Assembly: GCA_018400715.1 (NCBI GenBank)
Contig: JAGYME010000008.1
Coordinates: forward strand, 1-58,356
From: Candidatus Bipolaricaulota bacterium
GTDB lineage: Bacteria > Bipolaricaulota > Bipolaricaulia > M55B111
Reading direction: 5' to 3'
Length of the DNA stretch: 58,356 bases
Under the pieces are notes generated by a model. That model did no database searches, had not been told where the DNA came from, and saw only the letters and a program-made list of their open reading frames with translations. Positions 15,814-23,316 of the stretch are shown here, one piece after another (positions within the stretch are counted from its first letter, which is position 1; the number at the start of each line of letters is the position of its first letter). Made by a program: the position numbers and the translations under genes.

Positions 15814-17544
15814 TTGAAAAAATATATATCAGTACTCGTTCTGAGCTACATTATCCTGGTCGTTGCAGTCCTGGCACTCGAGATATCGTCGGTAACTATA
15901 ATCGGGGTCCTCGCGGCCACCCCCCTGCTGTCGGTCGGAGTCTTCTATCTAACCGAAAAGTCCTCCTTCAAATCTTCGAAGGAGTTAAAGGGGTGGGGGG
16001 CACAGAAGTACGCGAAGAAGCTGTTCAATAACTCCTCGAACGTACTCTACCTCGTCAACAAAGAAGGCAATATCATGCAGGCCAACAAGGCATCCCAGGA
16101 GACAATCGGGGTGGGCGAAAAGACCAACCTCCACATCGCGGAAGTTATACACCCCGAAGACCTTGAGAAGGTAAAAAACCAGATGGACCGGATGTTCAAG
16201 GTAAACCGTATTAGAGGTATTGAGGTCCGTCTGGTGGAGGAAACCCCGGACGGGGCAAACTACCCCAGGACAATTCCGACCACGATGCGGGGAACGAAGG
16301 TCACCGAGCAAGCCGGAATCCTGGAGTTCGTCAACAACAAACAGGTCAAGAAACTGATGAAGAGGCTTCGAGAGGCCGGGGCCAGGTATCGCTATTTGAT
16401 CGAAGACGCCATCGACACCCTGGACTCCGGCGTGACGCTCATCGACAAAAACGGGGAGATAGTCTGGGCAAACAAGACCATGGAGGAGTTTTTCGACCTG
16501 AATAGGTCCGAACTGATCGGTCTCTCAGCGACTCGAGCGATGAACTACTTCATCGACTCCTTTAGCAACTCCTCCGAGTTCGAGGAAGTAGCCACCGAGG
16601 CGTACGAGGAAGACAGGAGGGTCAACAGCCTTACCTGTCACGTAACCAACTCTTACGGCCGCACGACCCGGATCCTCGAATACAGGAGTATCCCCATCGA
16701 AACTGAGAGGTACAAGGGTGGGAGGATCGAGCACTACATAGACATTACGGAGGTAAAACGGCTGGAGGAGGACCTGAAGAAGAAGAAGGACAGGCTAGAA
16801 AAGAGCAACGAAAAGCTCGAGGAGTTCTCACGGAGCATATCACACGATTTAAAGGCACCCTTACAGACCCTTGAGGGCTACAGCCAGGTACTGAAAGAGG
16901 ATTACGCCGACGTCGTAGACGAAGGGGGGATGAGGGCCCTGGACGCCCTCGGAGAGTCGACCCAGCGCCTGCGAAACAGGATAGATAGCCTGCTTACCTA
17001 TTCCAGCATCAAGATGGACGTAAACTCCTTCAAGCTCGTCGACCTGAAGGAGATCATCTCTGAATTGAGAGAGGACTTAAAGTATACTTTACAGGGAGTA
17101 AGGCTGAGGGTCCCCGAGGAACTTCCCGAGGTCTATGGAAACAAGACGTTGCTCTCAAAGTTGTTTAGTAATTTAATTACTAACGCGATAAAATATAACG
17201 AGGAAGGGACGCCAGCAATAGAAATTGGCTGGGAAAAAGAGGGCAACAAGTACCTTATCTGGCTTGAGGACAACGGCATAGGTATCAAGGACCGGTACCT
17301 GGAGAAAATATTTAACGTCTTTGAGAAGTTAAACCCAAGAGAAAACCCAGAAGGAACGGGTATAGGTCTAGCTGTCTGCAAGAGGATTGTAGAGGAGCAC
17401 AAGGGAAAGATTTGGGCAGAATCCGAGTTAGGCGAAGGGACGACGTTTTACTTCACTCTTCCTGCTAAACAGGAAGGAGCAAGGGAATCTTTTTCGGGCG
17501 CACACAAGAAGGATGGGGTTAACTTTCAGGGAGTAAAAGGATAA
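15814..17544 (+). CDS. Membrane-anchored PAS histidine kinase
   Basis: This 576-residue sensor kinase has two close N-terminal membrane helices (about 4-24 and 27-47) with almost no external loop. Two PAS-type domains follow (about 65-170 and 190-315, the first with NKEGNIMQANKASQE). The HisKA domain has the phospho-accepting His in SISHDLKAPLQTL, and the HATPase has N-box LITNAIKYN and G-boxes DNGIGI and GTGIGLAV. Sensing is therefore probably intracellular. The TTG start has no clear ribosome-binding site. The response regulator follows after 35 bases. Confidence 0.9.
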   Translation: MKKYISVLVLSYIILVVAVLALEISSVTIIGVLAATPLLSVGVFYLTEKSSFKSSKELKGWGAQKYAKKLFNNSSNVLYLVNKEGNIMQANKASQETIGVGEKTNLHIAEVIHPEDLEKVKNQMDRMFKVNRIRGIEVRLVEETPDGANYPRTIPTTMRGTKVTEQAGILEFVNNKQVKKLMKRLREAGARYRYLIEDAIDTLDSGVTLIDKNGEIVWANKTMEEFFDLNRSELIGLSATRAMNYFIDSFSNSSEFEEVATEAYEEDRRVNSLTCHVTNSYGRTTRILEYRSIPIETERYKGGRIEHYIDITEVKRLEEDLKKKKDRLEKSNEKLEEFSRSISHDLKAPLQTLEGYSQVLKEDYADVVDEGGMRALDALGESTQRLRNRIDSLLTYSSIKMDVNSFKLVDLKEIISELREDLKYTLQGVRLRVPEELPEVYGNKTLLSKLFSNLITNAIKYNEEGTPAIEIGWEKEGNKYLIWLEDNGIGIKDRYLEKIFNVFEKLNPRENPEGTGIGLAVCKRIVEEHKGKIWAESELGEGTTFYFTLPAKQEGARESFSGAHKKDGVNFQGVKG

Positions 17545-17579
17545 ACTTGTGAAAAATACTTCTTTCTCAGGAGGGAATA

Positions 17580-18020
17580 ATGGGAAATAGCGAAAGATTG
17601 GAAATATTATTAGTCGAAGACGAAGATTACGACGTGGATCTGACCCAGCGGGCGGTCTATAAGAGCGACGTTGAGTCCAAACTATTCGTGGTACGAGATG
17701 GAGAAGAAGCCCTCGACTTCCTATATCACAGGGAAGGGTTCGAAGACGTTCCGAAACCCGACCTCATTCTCCTGGACCTTAACCTGCCCAAGATCGGCGG
17801 CCACGAGGTATTGGAAACCGTAAAGGAAGATGAAGAGTTAAGGAATATTCCGGTTATCGTCCTCACCGTTTCGGAAAGGGAAGAGGACATGGTTAAGGCC
17901 TACGACAGTGGCGCCAGCAGTTACGTCCACAAGCCAGTTAACCCGGCGGAATTCCGCAAGGTCATCCAAACCGTTCAGGAGTACTGGAAAATTTCCAACC
18001 TTCCACCTCAGAACGAGTAA
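17580..18020 (+). CDS. Single-domain response regulator (Rcp1/CheY-like)
   Basis: This 146-residue receiver domain has no output domain. The acidic pocket (VEDED), the phospho-Asp in LILLDLNLPK, the Thr in VLTVS and the Lys in HKP are all present. The RxGxEALDFLYHR style is that of the Rcp1 group, which pairs with PAS or phytochrome-type kinases. AGGAGGGA precedes the ATG. It probably accepts phosphate from the kinase just upstream. How the signal leaves the pair is not visible. Confidence 0.9.
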   Translation: MGNSERLEILLVEDEDYDVDLTQRAVYKSDVESKLFVVRDGEEALDFLYHREGFEDVPKPDLILLDLNLPKIGGHEVLETVKEDEELRNIPVIVLTVSEREEDMVKAYDSGASSYVHKPVNPAEFRKVIQTVQEYWKISNLPPQNE

Positions 18021-18062
18021 TCTTAACCGTTGGGGGGTTTCTGGAAAGTGGGAAATCCCCTG

Positions 18063-18149
18063 ACCCGTTGTTATCCCCTACCCCGCCCGAGGGACAAACT
18101 TCCCCTGGACGGAAAACGAGTTTCACGGGGTTTAGTGATAACAATGGGT
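18063..18149. repeat. Long hairpin carrying the kinase-palindrome half-sites
   Basis: ACCCGTTGTTATC (18063-18075) pairs with GATAACAATGGGT (18137-18149) over 13 positions, with one G-T pair. The inner halves TTGTTATC and GATAACAA are exactly those of the 18-bp palindrome before the kinase gene. An inner CCCC/GGGG can extend the stem. It may be two separated protein half-sites or an RNA structure. Confidence 0.45.
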
Positions 18150-18254
18150 AATTATCCCTCCCTAAGTCCTTTCCTGGAGAGCGGGTACCGTGTAACTTAT
18201 ATATAGATAACCATGCGTCAAGGAATTGATATGCGGCGAAAGTTATTTAGTTAA

Positions 18255-18346
18255 GCTGACTGGGGGAGGCGGGTATATATCCCCCGTTCCACTCACCATC
18301 TCGGTAGCTCCTGGATCCAATCCCGCCTTCCCTCCAGCCTTTTTTT
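18255..18346 (+). terminator. Extended stem-loop with T7, terminator or small RNA
   Basis: GGGGGAGGCGGG (18262-18273) pairs with CCCGCCTTCCCT (18322-18333), allowing G-T pairs. GCTG (18255-18258) pairs with CAGC (18335-18338). Seven T follow at 18340-18346. The loop of nearly 50 bases is large for a simple terminator and contains its own hairpin options, so a small RNA ending here is possible. Confidence 0.5.
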
Positions 18347-18383
18347 ATTGACTCAGTAATCGAATTCTCTGATTTACACTTAC

Positions 18384-19313
18384 CTACATTGCAGCTTTTG
18401 CTTTAAGCTTTTTCCAGTCCCTGTCGACGTCTTCCTGAATCTCTTCGATTACCTCTTCGTTTCCAGTCTTAAAGAGCGCCGCAAACCTCTTCTGTGGCTT
18501 GAGCCACTCCTCTACAGGAAGCTTCTCGTTGGGCTCGTAAGTTATATTCCACTTGCCCTCATCTACTTCGTATAGAGGCCAAAAACAGGTTTCCACTCCC
18601 TTCTTGGCTACGTTTACCGCGTCGCTCGGCGGAACTCGCCAGCCAAGCTGACAGGTCGATAGCACGTTCATGAAGGACGGACCGTCCTTTGAGACAGCCT
18701 TTTCGACCTTGTCAGAGAGGTCGGTCAGGTTTGAAATAGACGCCTGTCCGACGAAGGGAATCTCGTGGGCAGCGACTATTTCCGTCAGGTTCTTCCTCTG
18801 CCGCTCCTTTCCATAACTCTCCCTGCCCGCAGGTTCCGTCGTCGTCGACGCTCCTTTGGGGGTCGCACTCGACCTCTGAATTCCGGTATTCATGTAGGCA
18901 CCGTTGTCCAGGGTCACGTAGAGAAACTTGTGACCCCTTTCCAGCGCGCCGGAAAGGGATTGCAGACCGATATCGTAGGTACCCCCGTCACCGGCAAAGG
19001 CAACAAAGGTAGTCTCTCCGTCGATCTTTCCCTTCCGCTTGAGCGACCGGTACGCGCTCTCCACGCCACTGATGGTCGCCGCCGCGTTCTCAAATGCGTT
19101 ATGGATCCAGGGTATGTTCCACGCCGTGGTGGGATACCTCGTAGTGGCAACTTCCAGACAACCCGTCGCGTTAGAAGCAACGACAGGGCCGTCAATAGAG
19201 TTTAGTACAGTCCTTACTGCTATCGGCAAGCCACAGCCCTCACATAGAGAGTGGCCGCTTTCAAACTTCTTGTACTTCTCTTCGCGTTTCGCTAACGTCT
19301 TAAAATTAGCCAT
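18384..19313 (-). CDS. porB: Pyruvate:ferredoxin oxidoreductase, beta subunit
   Basis: This 309-residue thiamine-pyrophosphate-binding subunit has CEGCGLP near the N-terminus (cluster cysteines) and the TPP/Mg motif GDGGTYDIG followed by LDNGAYMNTGIQRS. With PorA, PorD and PorG it oxidises pyruvate with CoA to acetyl-CoA and CO2 and reduces ferredoxin. It is the last gene of porGDAB, 18 bases after porA. The four-gene form is typical of archaea and Thermotogae, unlike the single-chain enzyme of clostridia. Confidence 0.95.
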   Translation of the reverse strand: MANFKTLAKREEKYKKFESGHSLCEGCGLPIAVRTVLNSIDGPVVASNATGCLEVATTRYPTTAWNIPWIHNAFENAAATISGVESAYRSLKRKGKIDGETTFVAFAGDGGTYDIGLQSLSGALERGHKFLYVTLDNGAYMNTGIQRSSATPKGASTTTEPAGRESYGKERQRKNLTEIVAAHEIPFVGQASISNLTDLSDKVEKAVSKDGPSFMNVLSTCQLGWRVPPSDAVNVAKKGVETCFWPLYEVDEGKWNITYEPNEKLPVEEWLKPQKRFAALFKTGNEEVIEEIQEDVDRDWKKLKAKAAM

Positions 19314-19331
19314 AATATCTTTACCCTCCAG

Positions 19332-20507
19332 TTAGGTTCTAGCGTTGATGTAGCGCATCTTGCCTTCCAGTTCAGGGTTTTCCAGGTCCTCGAATACTTC
19401 AGCAATGTGCTTCTCCGCTATGTCCCTGCCCCCGAGACCGTAGGTATAGTTGTAGAGCCTCGGTTTCTCGTCCTCGTGAGACAGCGCTGAGCTAATCTCC
19501 AGGTAGAGCGGGCCCGAAGATCCGAACGAAAGCGATCGATCGAGTACGGCTACGGCCTCTTTGCCCTTGAGGGCATCCTTTATCTCCTCACCGGGGAAGG
19601 GCCTAAACATCCAGGGCTTGAGTAATCCGACCTTCTTGCCCTCGTCCCTGAGTTCGTCGACGACCACCTTGGCGGTGCCCGCGGTCGACCCCAGCAGCAC
19701 TATCGCGTAGTCCGCGTCGTCGAGCTTGTAGGACTCGAAAAGTCCGCTGTACTCCCGATCGGACAGGCTCGAGAATTCCTCCTGAATCTCGAGGAACTTC
19801 TCGGGGACGTTCTTCATCGCCTCGACCTGCTGTAACTTGTGCTCGAAGTAATAATCGGGCATGTCAAACGGTCCCTGTGTAGTCGGGTTGTCCACGTCCA
19901 GCAGAGGATAAAGCGGTTCGTAATCGCCGACAAAGTCCGTTACCGTATCGTCGGGCAGAAGTTCCGCCACCTGGGCGGTATGAGTGAGGGTAAACCCGTC
20001 CAGGGTGACCATAACCGGGAGGAGGACGTCCTCGTTTTCGGCCAACCGTTGAGCCATGAGGGTAAAGTCATACGCTTCCTGAGCGTCCTCGCCGTAAATC
20101 TGGATAACTCCGCTGTCCCTGGCCGCCATGGAGTCCGAGTGGTCACAGTGGATGTTGATCGGTCCACTTAACGCCCTGTTGGCAACCGTCATCACTATCG
20201 GAGCCCTCATGGAAGCGGCTATGTACACGATTTCCATCATTAACGCCAGCCCCTGAGACGCCGTGGCGGTCATCGTTCTCGCTCCGGCCGCGGAAGAACC
20301 GACGCATGCGCTCATAGCTGAGTGCTCCGATTCAACGGTGATAACCTCGGAGTCCACCTTGCCATCGGCGACGAACTTGGAGAAGTATTCAACTATCTCG
20401 GATTGCGGGGTAATCGGGTAAGCAGCTACGACATCGGGGTCGACCTGCCTCATCGCATTGGCAACGACCTGATGGCCAGTTAATACCTGTCTGTTTCCGT
20501 TACTCAT
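19332..20507 (-). CDS. porA: Pyruvate:ferredoxin oxidoreductase, alpha subunit
   Basis: The 391-residue alpha subunit begins with the pyrimidine-binding domain: NAMRQVDPDVVAAYPITPQS and then TVESEHSAMSACVGSSAAGAR. The later part (YAIVLLGSTAGTAKVVVDEL, LKPWMFRPFPGEEI) is the domain II/III region of 2-oxoacid oxidoreductases. It overlaps porD by eight bases and precedes porB. Substrate choice for pyruvate rather than another 2-oxoacid is inferred from overall resemblance. Confidence 0.93.
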   Translation of the reverse strand: MSNGNRQVLTGHQVVANAMRQVDPDVVAAYPITPQSEIVEYFSKFVADGKVDSEVITVESEHSAMSACVGSSAAGARTMTATASQGLALMMEIVYIAASMRAPIVMTVANRALSGPINIHCDHSDSMAARDSGVIQIYGEDAQEAYDFTLMAQRLAENEDVLLPVMVTLDGFTLTHTAQVAELLPDDTVTDFVGDYEPLYPLLDVDNPTTQGPFDMPDYYFEHKLQQVEAMKNVPEKFLEIQEEFSSLSDREYSGLFESYKLDDADYAIVLLGSTAGTAKVVVDELRDEGKKVGLLKPWMFRPFPGEEIKDALKGKEAVAVLDRSLSFGSSGPLYLEISSALSHEDEKPRLYNYTYGLGGRDIAEKHIAEVFEDLENPELEGKMRYINART

Positions 20508-20805
20508 CTTCAGAATCCTCCCCTTCCGGTACCATTGTGATCGCGTCTACGGGACAGACTTCGGCGCAAATCCCGCACCCTTTGCAGTGATCGTAATCTA
20601 TACCCTGAACTTCTTCGTCCTCTATATAAAATGAAGCGTCTGGACAGTGTGACCAGCAAAGAAGACACTGAATACACTTGTCCTCGTCAAAGATCGGCTT
20701 GTTTGATCTCCAGTCCCCCGTCTCGTTTAGCTCCGGCGTAGCCCCGCCGGTTACCACACCGCCAATCGGAACTTCATCGTACTTTTTAAGTTCAAAGTCA
20801 GCCAT
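20500..20805 (-). CDS. porD: Pyruvate:ferredoxin oxidoreductase, delta (ferredoxin) subunit
   Basis: This 101-residue protein has two [4Fe-4S] cluster motifs, CIQCLLCWSHCP and CKGCGICAEVCP, and ends in an acidic tail. It carries electrons from the catalytic subunits to soluble ferredoxin, for which a candidate is encoded at 29507. The gene lies 14 bases after porG and overlaps porA. Confidence 0.95.
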   Translation of the reverse strand: MADFELKKYDEVPIGGVVTGGATPELNETGDWRSNKPIFDEDKCIQCLLCWSHCPDASFYIEDEEVQGIDYDHCKGCGICAEVCPVDAITMVPEGEDSEDE

Positions 20806-20819
20806 AAACCCTCCTCTAT

Positions 20820-21371
20820 TTAGTTGTTGATCGCCTCATAACCTGCTTTAAACGCATCTAAGTTCATTTCCACGACCTCTTCAGGTAACTTCTTCGACAG
20901 TGCGCTCTTTACTTCAGCACGGGCAACCTCGTAGTCGGTCCCTAGAACTTTAACCAGTGCTCCGAGCACGGGGATGTTTGCATAGCCACTACCGGCTTTT
21001 TCAGCTACTCCAGTAGCATCAAATGCCAGGACTTTCCCGCCAAACCCCGTTTCTGATTTTATCTCTTCGGCAGCCTTCTTGGTGTTGACTAGCAAAACGC
21101 CGTCGTTACTTAATCCTTCAGTCGGATTCGCGGCTGAGAGCAGGGTCGGGTCAACGACCGCAACTACCTCTGGCTCGTACACGCCAGAGTGTACACGTAT
21201 CTTCTCTTCCGACACTCGATTGTAAGCCTTTATGGGCGCACCACTACGTTCGGGCCCGTATTCGGGGAAGGACTGAACGAACTTACCTTCCTGCAAGTTG
21301 ATGTCGGCGAGAAGCTGTGAAGCGGTCTTTGCACCCTGACCGCCCCTTCCATGCCATCTAATCTCCTTCAT
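20820..21371 (-). CDS. porG: Pyruvate:ferredoxin oxidoreductase, gamma subunit
   Basis: This 183-residue gamma subunit has the family start KEIRWHGRGGQGAKTASQLLA and the later SFPEYGPERSGAPIKAYNR. It forms the CoA-binding part of the enzyme. It is the first gene of porGDAB, with AGGGGG before the ATG. The 223-base gap upstream is shared with the divergent membrane/WecG gene. Confidence 0.95.
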   Translation of the reverse strand: MKEIRWHGRGGQGAKTASQLLADINLQEGKFVQSFPEYGPERSGAPIKAYNRVSEEKIRVHSGVYEPEVVAVVDPTLLSAANPTEGLSNDGVLLVNTKKAAEEIKSETGFGGKVLAFDATGVAEKAGSGYANIPVLGALVKVLGTDYEVARAEVKSALSKKLPEEVVEMNLDAFKAGYEAINN

Positions 21372-21557
21372 ATAAACCCCCTTATAAATTGAGAAAATTA
21401 ATGCGTAACGGATATGTTCCTGAACAAGACTAAAGCTGTTAAGATATTACGATATCCCGCCGTTTTCTGCAATTTTCGTCCTCAACTTACTCCCAATGGA
21501 ACGACATTTCTTCCAATCTGAGATGACAGTTGTCACCCCCTCGGGCTACCTAAATCC

Positions 21558-21586
21558 TTTTCACGGATAAAATATGATCATATAAT
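21558..21586 (+). promoter_or_regulatory. Promoter of the membrane/WecG fusion gene, leaderless geometry
   Basis: TTTTCA (21558-21563), 17 bases, TATAAT (21581-21586). The ATG is eight bases after the -10 box and there is no ribosome-binding site. ATGATCAT overlaps the spacer as a small palindrome. Confidence 0.65.
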
Positions 21587-21594
21587 ACACTGTC

Positions 21595-23316
21595 ATGACA
21601 ATATTAGTTCCTTTCTCTGTATCCTTAGTCCTCGCGGCCGTATTGGGGAGGATTTCCAGGAGCACGAAGTACGACTTATCCCCGGTCGGGTATTTCGTAA
21701 CCCTCAGCCTGCCATTATCTCTATGGCTAGCAGACGGGTTATCGAGGCCCCTGTTGGGAATAGTTGCCGGCCTTGTAGTCCTCTCCCTGGCAAGAATAGT
21801 CGGCCCGAAGAACCCCGTATTCGACCTCTTAGGCCTTCTTTGTGCTGCAGCGGTCGCTTACCTTTTCGGTATAAGGATACAGTTCATCCAGCCCGCCCTC
21901 GGAGGCGATTACATATACTTTACCTGGCTCGGCCTGCCAATCACGGTTGTCTGGCTCTATCTAGTCTCCAAGTCCGTCGAGTTTCTCCACTACGAGATAG
22001 GTCGGGACAGGTGGAAGGTCTTTACGGTTACGATCCTTATCCTCACGGGCTTCTTCGTGGTCCTGGTCGGGCTGCAGAACAACCAGAGTCTGCAGTTTCC
22101 GGCGAACATCGGGTACGGGTTCCTGGGCGTGTTGACAGGCATATTGATATTCTCCCCGGCGAAGAAGGTAACGTCAGCCATCTCGCTCCAATTCGGATTC
22201 ATCCTCGCGAGTCTGGCCATAGCCGGCGTAGTAAAGTCTCTCACTGCATTCGTGCTACTCGTCCCCATTGCTCCTCTGGCCATACCGACCGCGCGGAGGT
22301 CGTTCTCCTTCGCCAGAGCAGGGACAGCTGAGCGAGAGCCAAGCTTGATCGAGGGGTTGACGACGAAATATATCAAGTCAAATTCCGTGGGGGTCTTCCT
22401 CACTTACACGGGGCTAAGTTACCTGGGCCTGGTCCTTGCCTGGTACCTCTGGGACCCCGGCCTTGCTTCGTTAACGGGACTAGCGTCCTCCGCGGTCGTG
22501 CTGCCAGGGGGGTTCGTCCTCGGTAGAAAGTTCGTCTACTCGCTTGAGAACTGGACCCCGGAACTATCACAGCAGGGCGACAGGGCGAAGGTACTGGGGA
22601 CGTCGTTCCACCTCACCGACCTGCAACAAACGAGGAATAAACTGGAAAACCTGGCAAACGAGAAGGGGACAAGTTACGTAGCGACTCCCGACGTAACCGC
22701 GGTCGTAAAAGCTGAACACGACGAACTCCTGCGCCGGTCCTTCTCCAGAGCAGATATAGTGACCCCGGATGGCTTCGGCCTGATCTGGGCCTCGGGGGTT
22801 CACGGTCTCGACCTCGAGAGCAGGGTCGCGGGGATCGACCTGCTGGAGGAGCTGTTTGAATCCACGTCCGGCCTAAAGGTCTATCTGCTCGGCTCTTTGC
22901 CGGGCGTAGTCAGAAAGGCGGGAGAGAAGATAAGCAAGAGGTACAGGGACGTCGAGGTTGTGGGGACTCATCACGGGTACGACCCGATCGACGAGGAGAA
23001 GGTCGTGGAGGAAATAAACGCAGCGGAGCCCGATATGCTGCTCGTTGGCATGGGAGTACCCCGGCAGGAGAGATGGATTATGGCCAACTTGGACGGGGTA
23101 GAGGCCAACCTCGTCATGGGCGTTGGTGGAAGCTTTGACGTCATATCCGAAAGGTTGCCGCGGGCGCCACAGGCGATGCGTGATAACGGGTTGGAATGGC
23201 TGTACAGGATTTGGCTTGAGCCGCGAAGGCTGTGGAAAGCCAGACTTATTCCCTACTTCATGGCCAGAGTACTCAAAGACAAGCTCAAATTAGCCGTCCG
23301 CAACGAAATCCTTTAA
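21595..23316 (+). CDS. Fusion: degenerate WecA/MraY-like membrane domain + WecG/TagA glycosyltransferase (GT26)
   Basis: In this 573-residue protein, residues 1-310 hold about ten membrane helices that line up with the PNPT (WecA/MraY) family, but the catalytic acids are gone. The DDxxD site reads LARIVGPKN, the N-x3-D-G region reads SKSVEFLHYEIG, and the FMGDxGS site reads KKVTSAISL. Residues 335-573 are an intact GT26 domain, with SYVATPDVTAV, VTPDGFGLIWAS, VGMGVPRQERWI and MGVGGSFDVIS. It probably adds a sugar to a lipid-linked precursor for envelope polysaccharide. The 3' end overlaps recJ. Confidence 0.85.
   Translation: MTILVPFSVSLVLAAVLGRISRSTKYDLSPVGYFVTLSLPLSLWLADGLSRPLLGIVAGLVVLSLARIVGPKNPVFDLLGLLCAAAVAYLFGIRIQFIQPALGGDYIYFTWLGLPITVVWLYLVSKSVEFLHYEIGRDRWKVFTVTILILTGFFVVLVGLQNNQSLQFPANIGYGFLGVLTGILIFSPAKKVTSAISLQFGFILASLAIAGVVKSLTAFVLLVPIAPLAIPTARRSFSFARAGTAEREPSLIEGLTTKYIKSNSVGVFLTYTGLSYLGLVLAWYLWDPGLASLTGLASSAVVLPGGFVLGRKFVYSLENWTPELSQQGDRAKVLGTSFHLTDLQQTRNKLENLANEKGTSYVATPDVTAVVKAEHDELLRRSFSRADIVTPDGFGLIWASGVHGLDLESRVAGIDLLEELFESTSGLKVYLLGSLPGVVRKAGEKISKRYRDVEVVGTHHGYDPIDEEKVVEEINAAEPDMLLVGMGVPRQERWIMANLDGVEANLVMGVGGSFDVISERLPRAPQAMRDNGLEWLYRIWLEPRRLWKARLIPYFMARVLKDKLKLAVRNEIL

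Larger units (their letters stand above)
18021..18383. other. Convergent intergenic region after the two-component pair
   Basis: This 363-base gap lies between the response regulator (+) and porB (-). It holds no gene I can support. It contains two large inverted repeats, at 18063-18149 and 18255-18338; the second is followed by T7 on the plus strand. Confidence 0.6.

Noticed and set aside
18255..18340. T-box leader on the minus strand (GAGTGGAACGGGG) or a tRNA in the same stretch
   Set aside because: No target gene follows on that strand, the T-box bases do not match fully, and no tRNA cloverleaf with anticodon and T-loop can be drawn.
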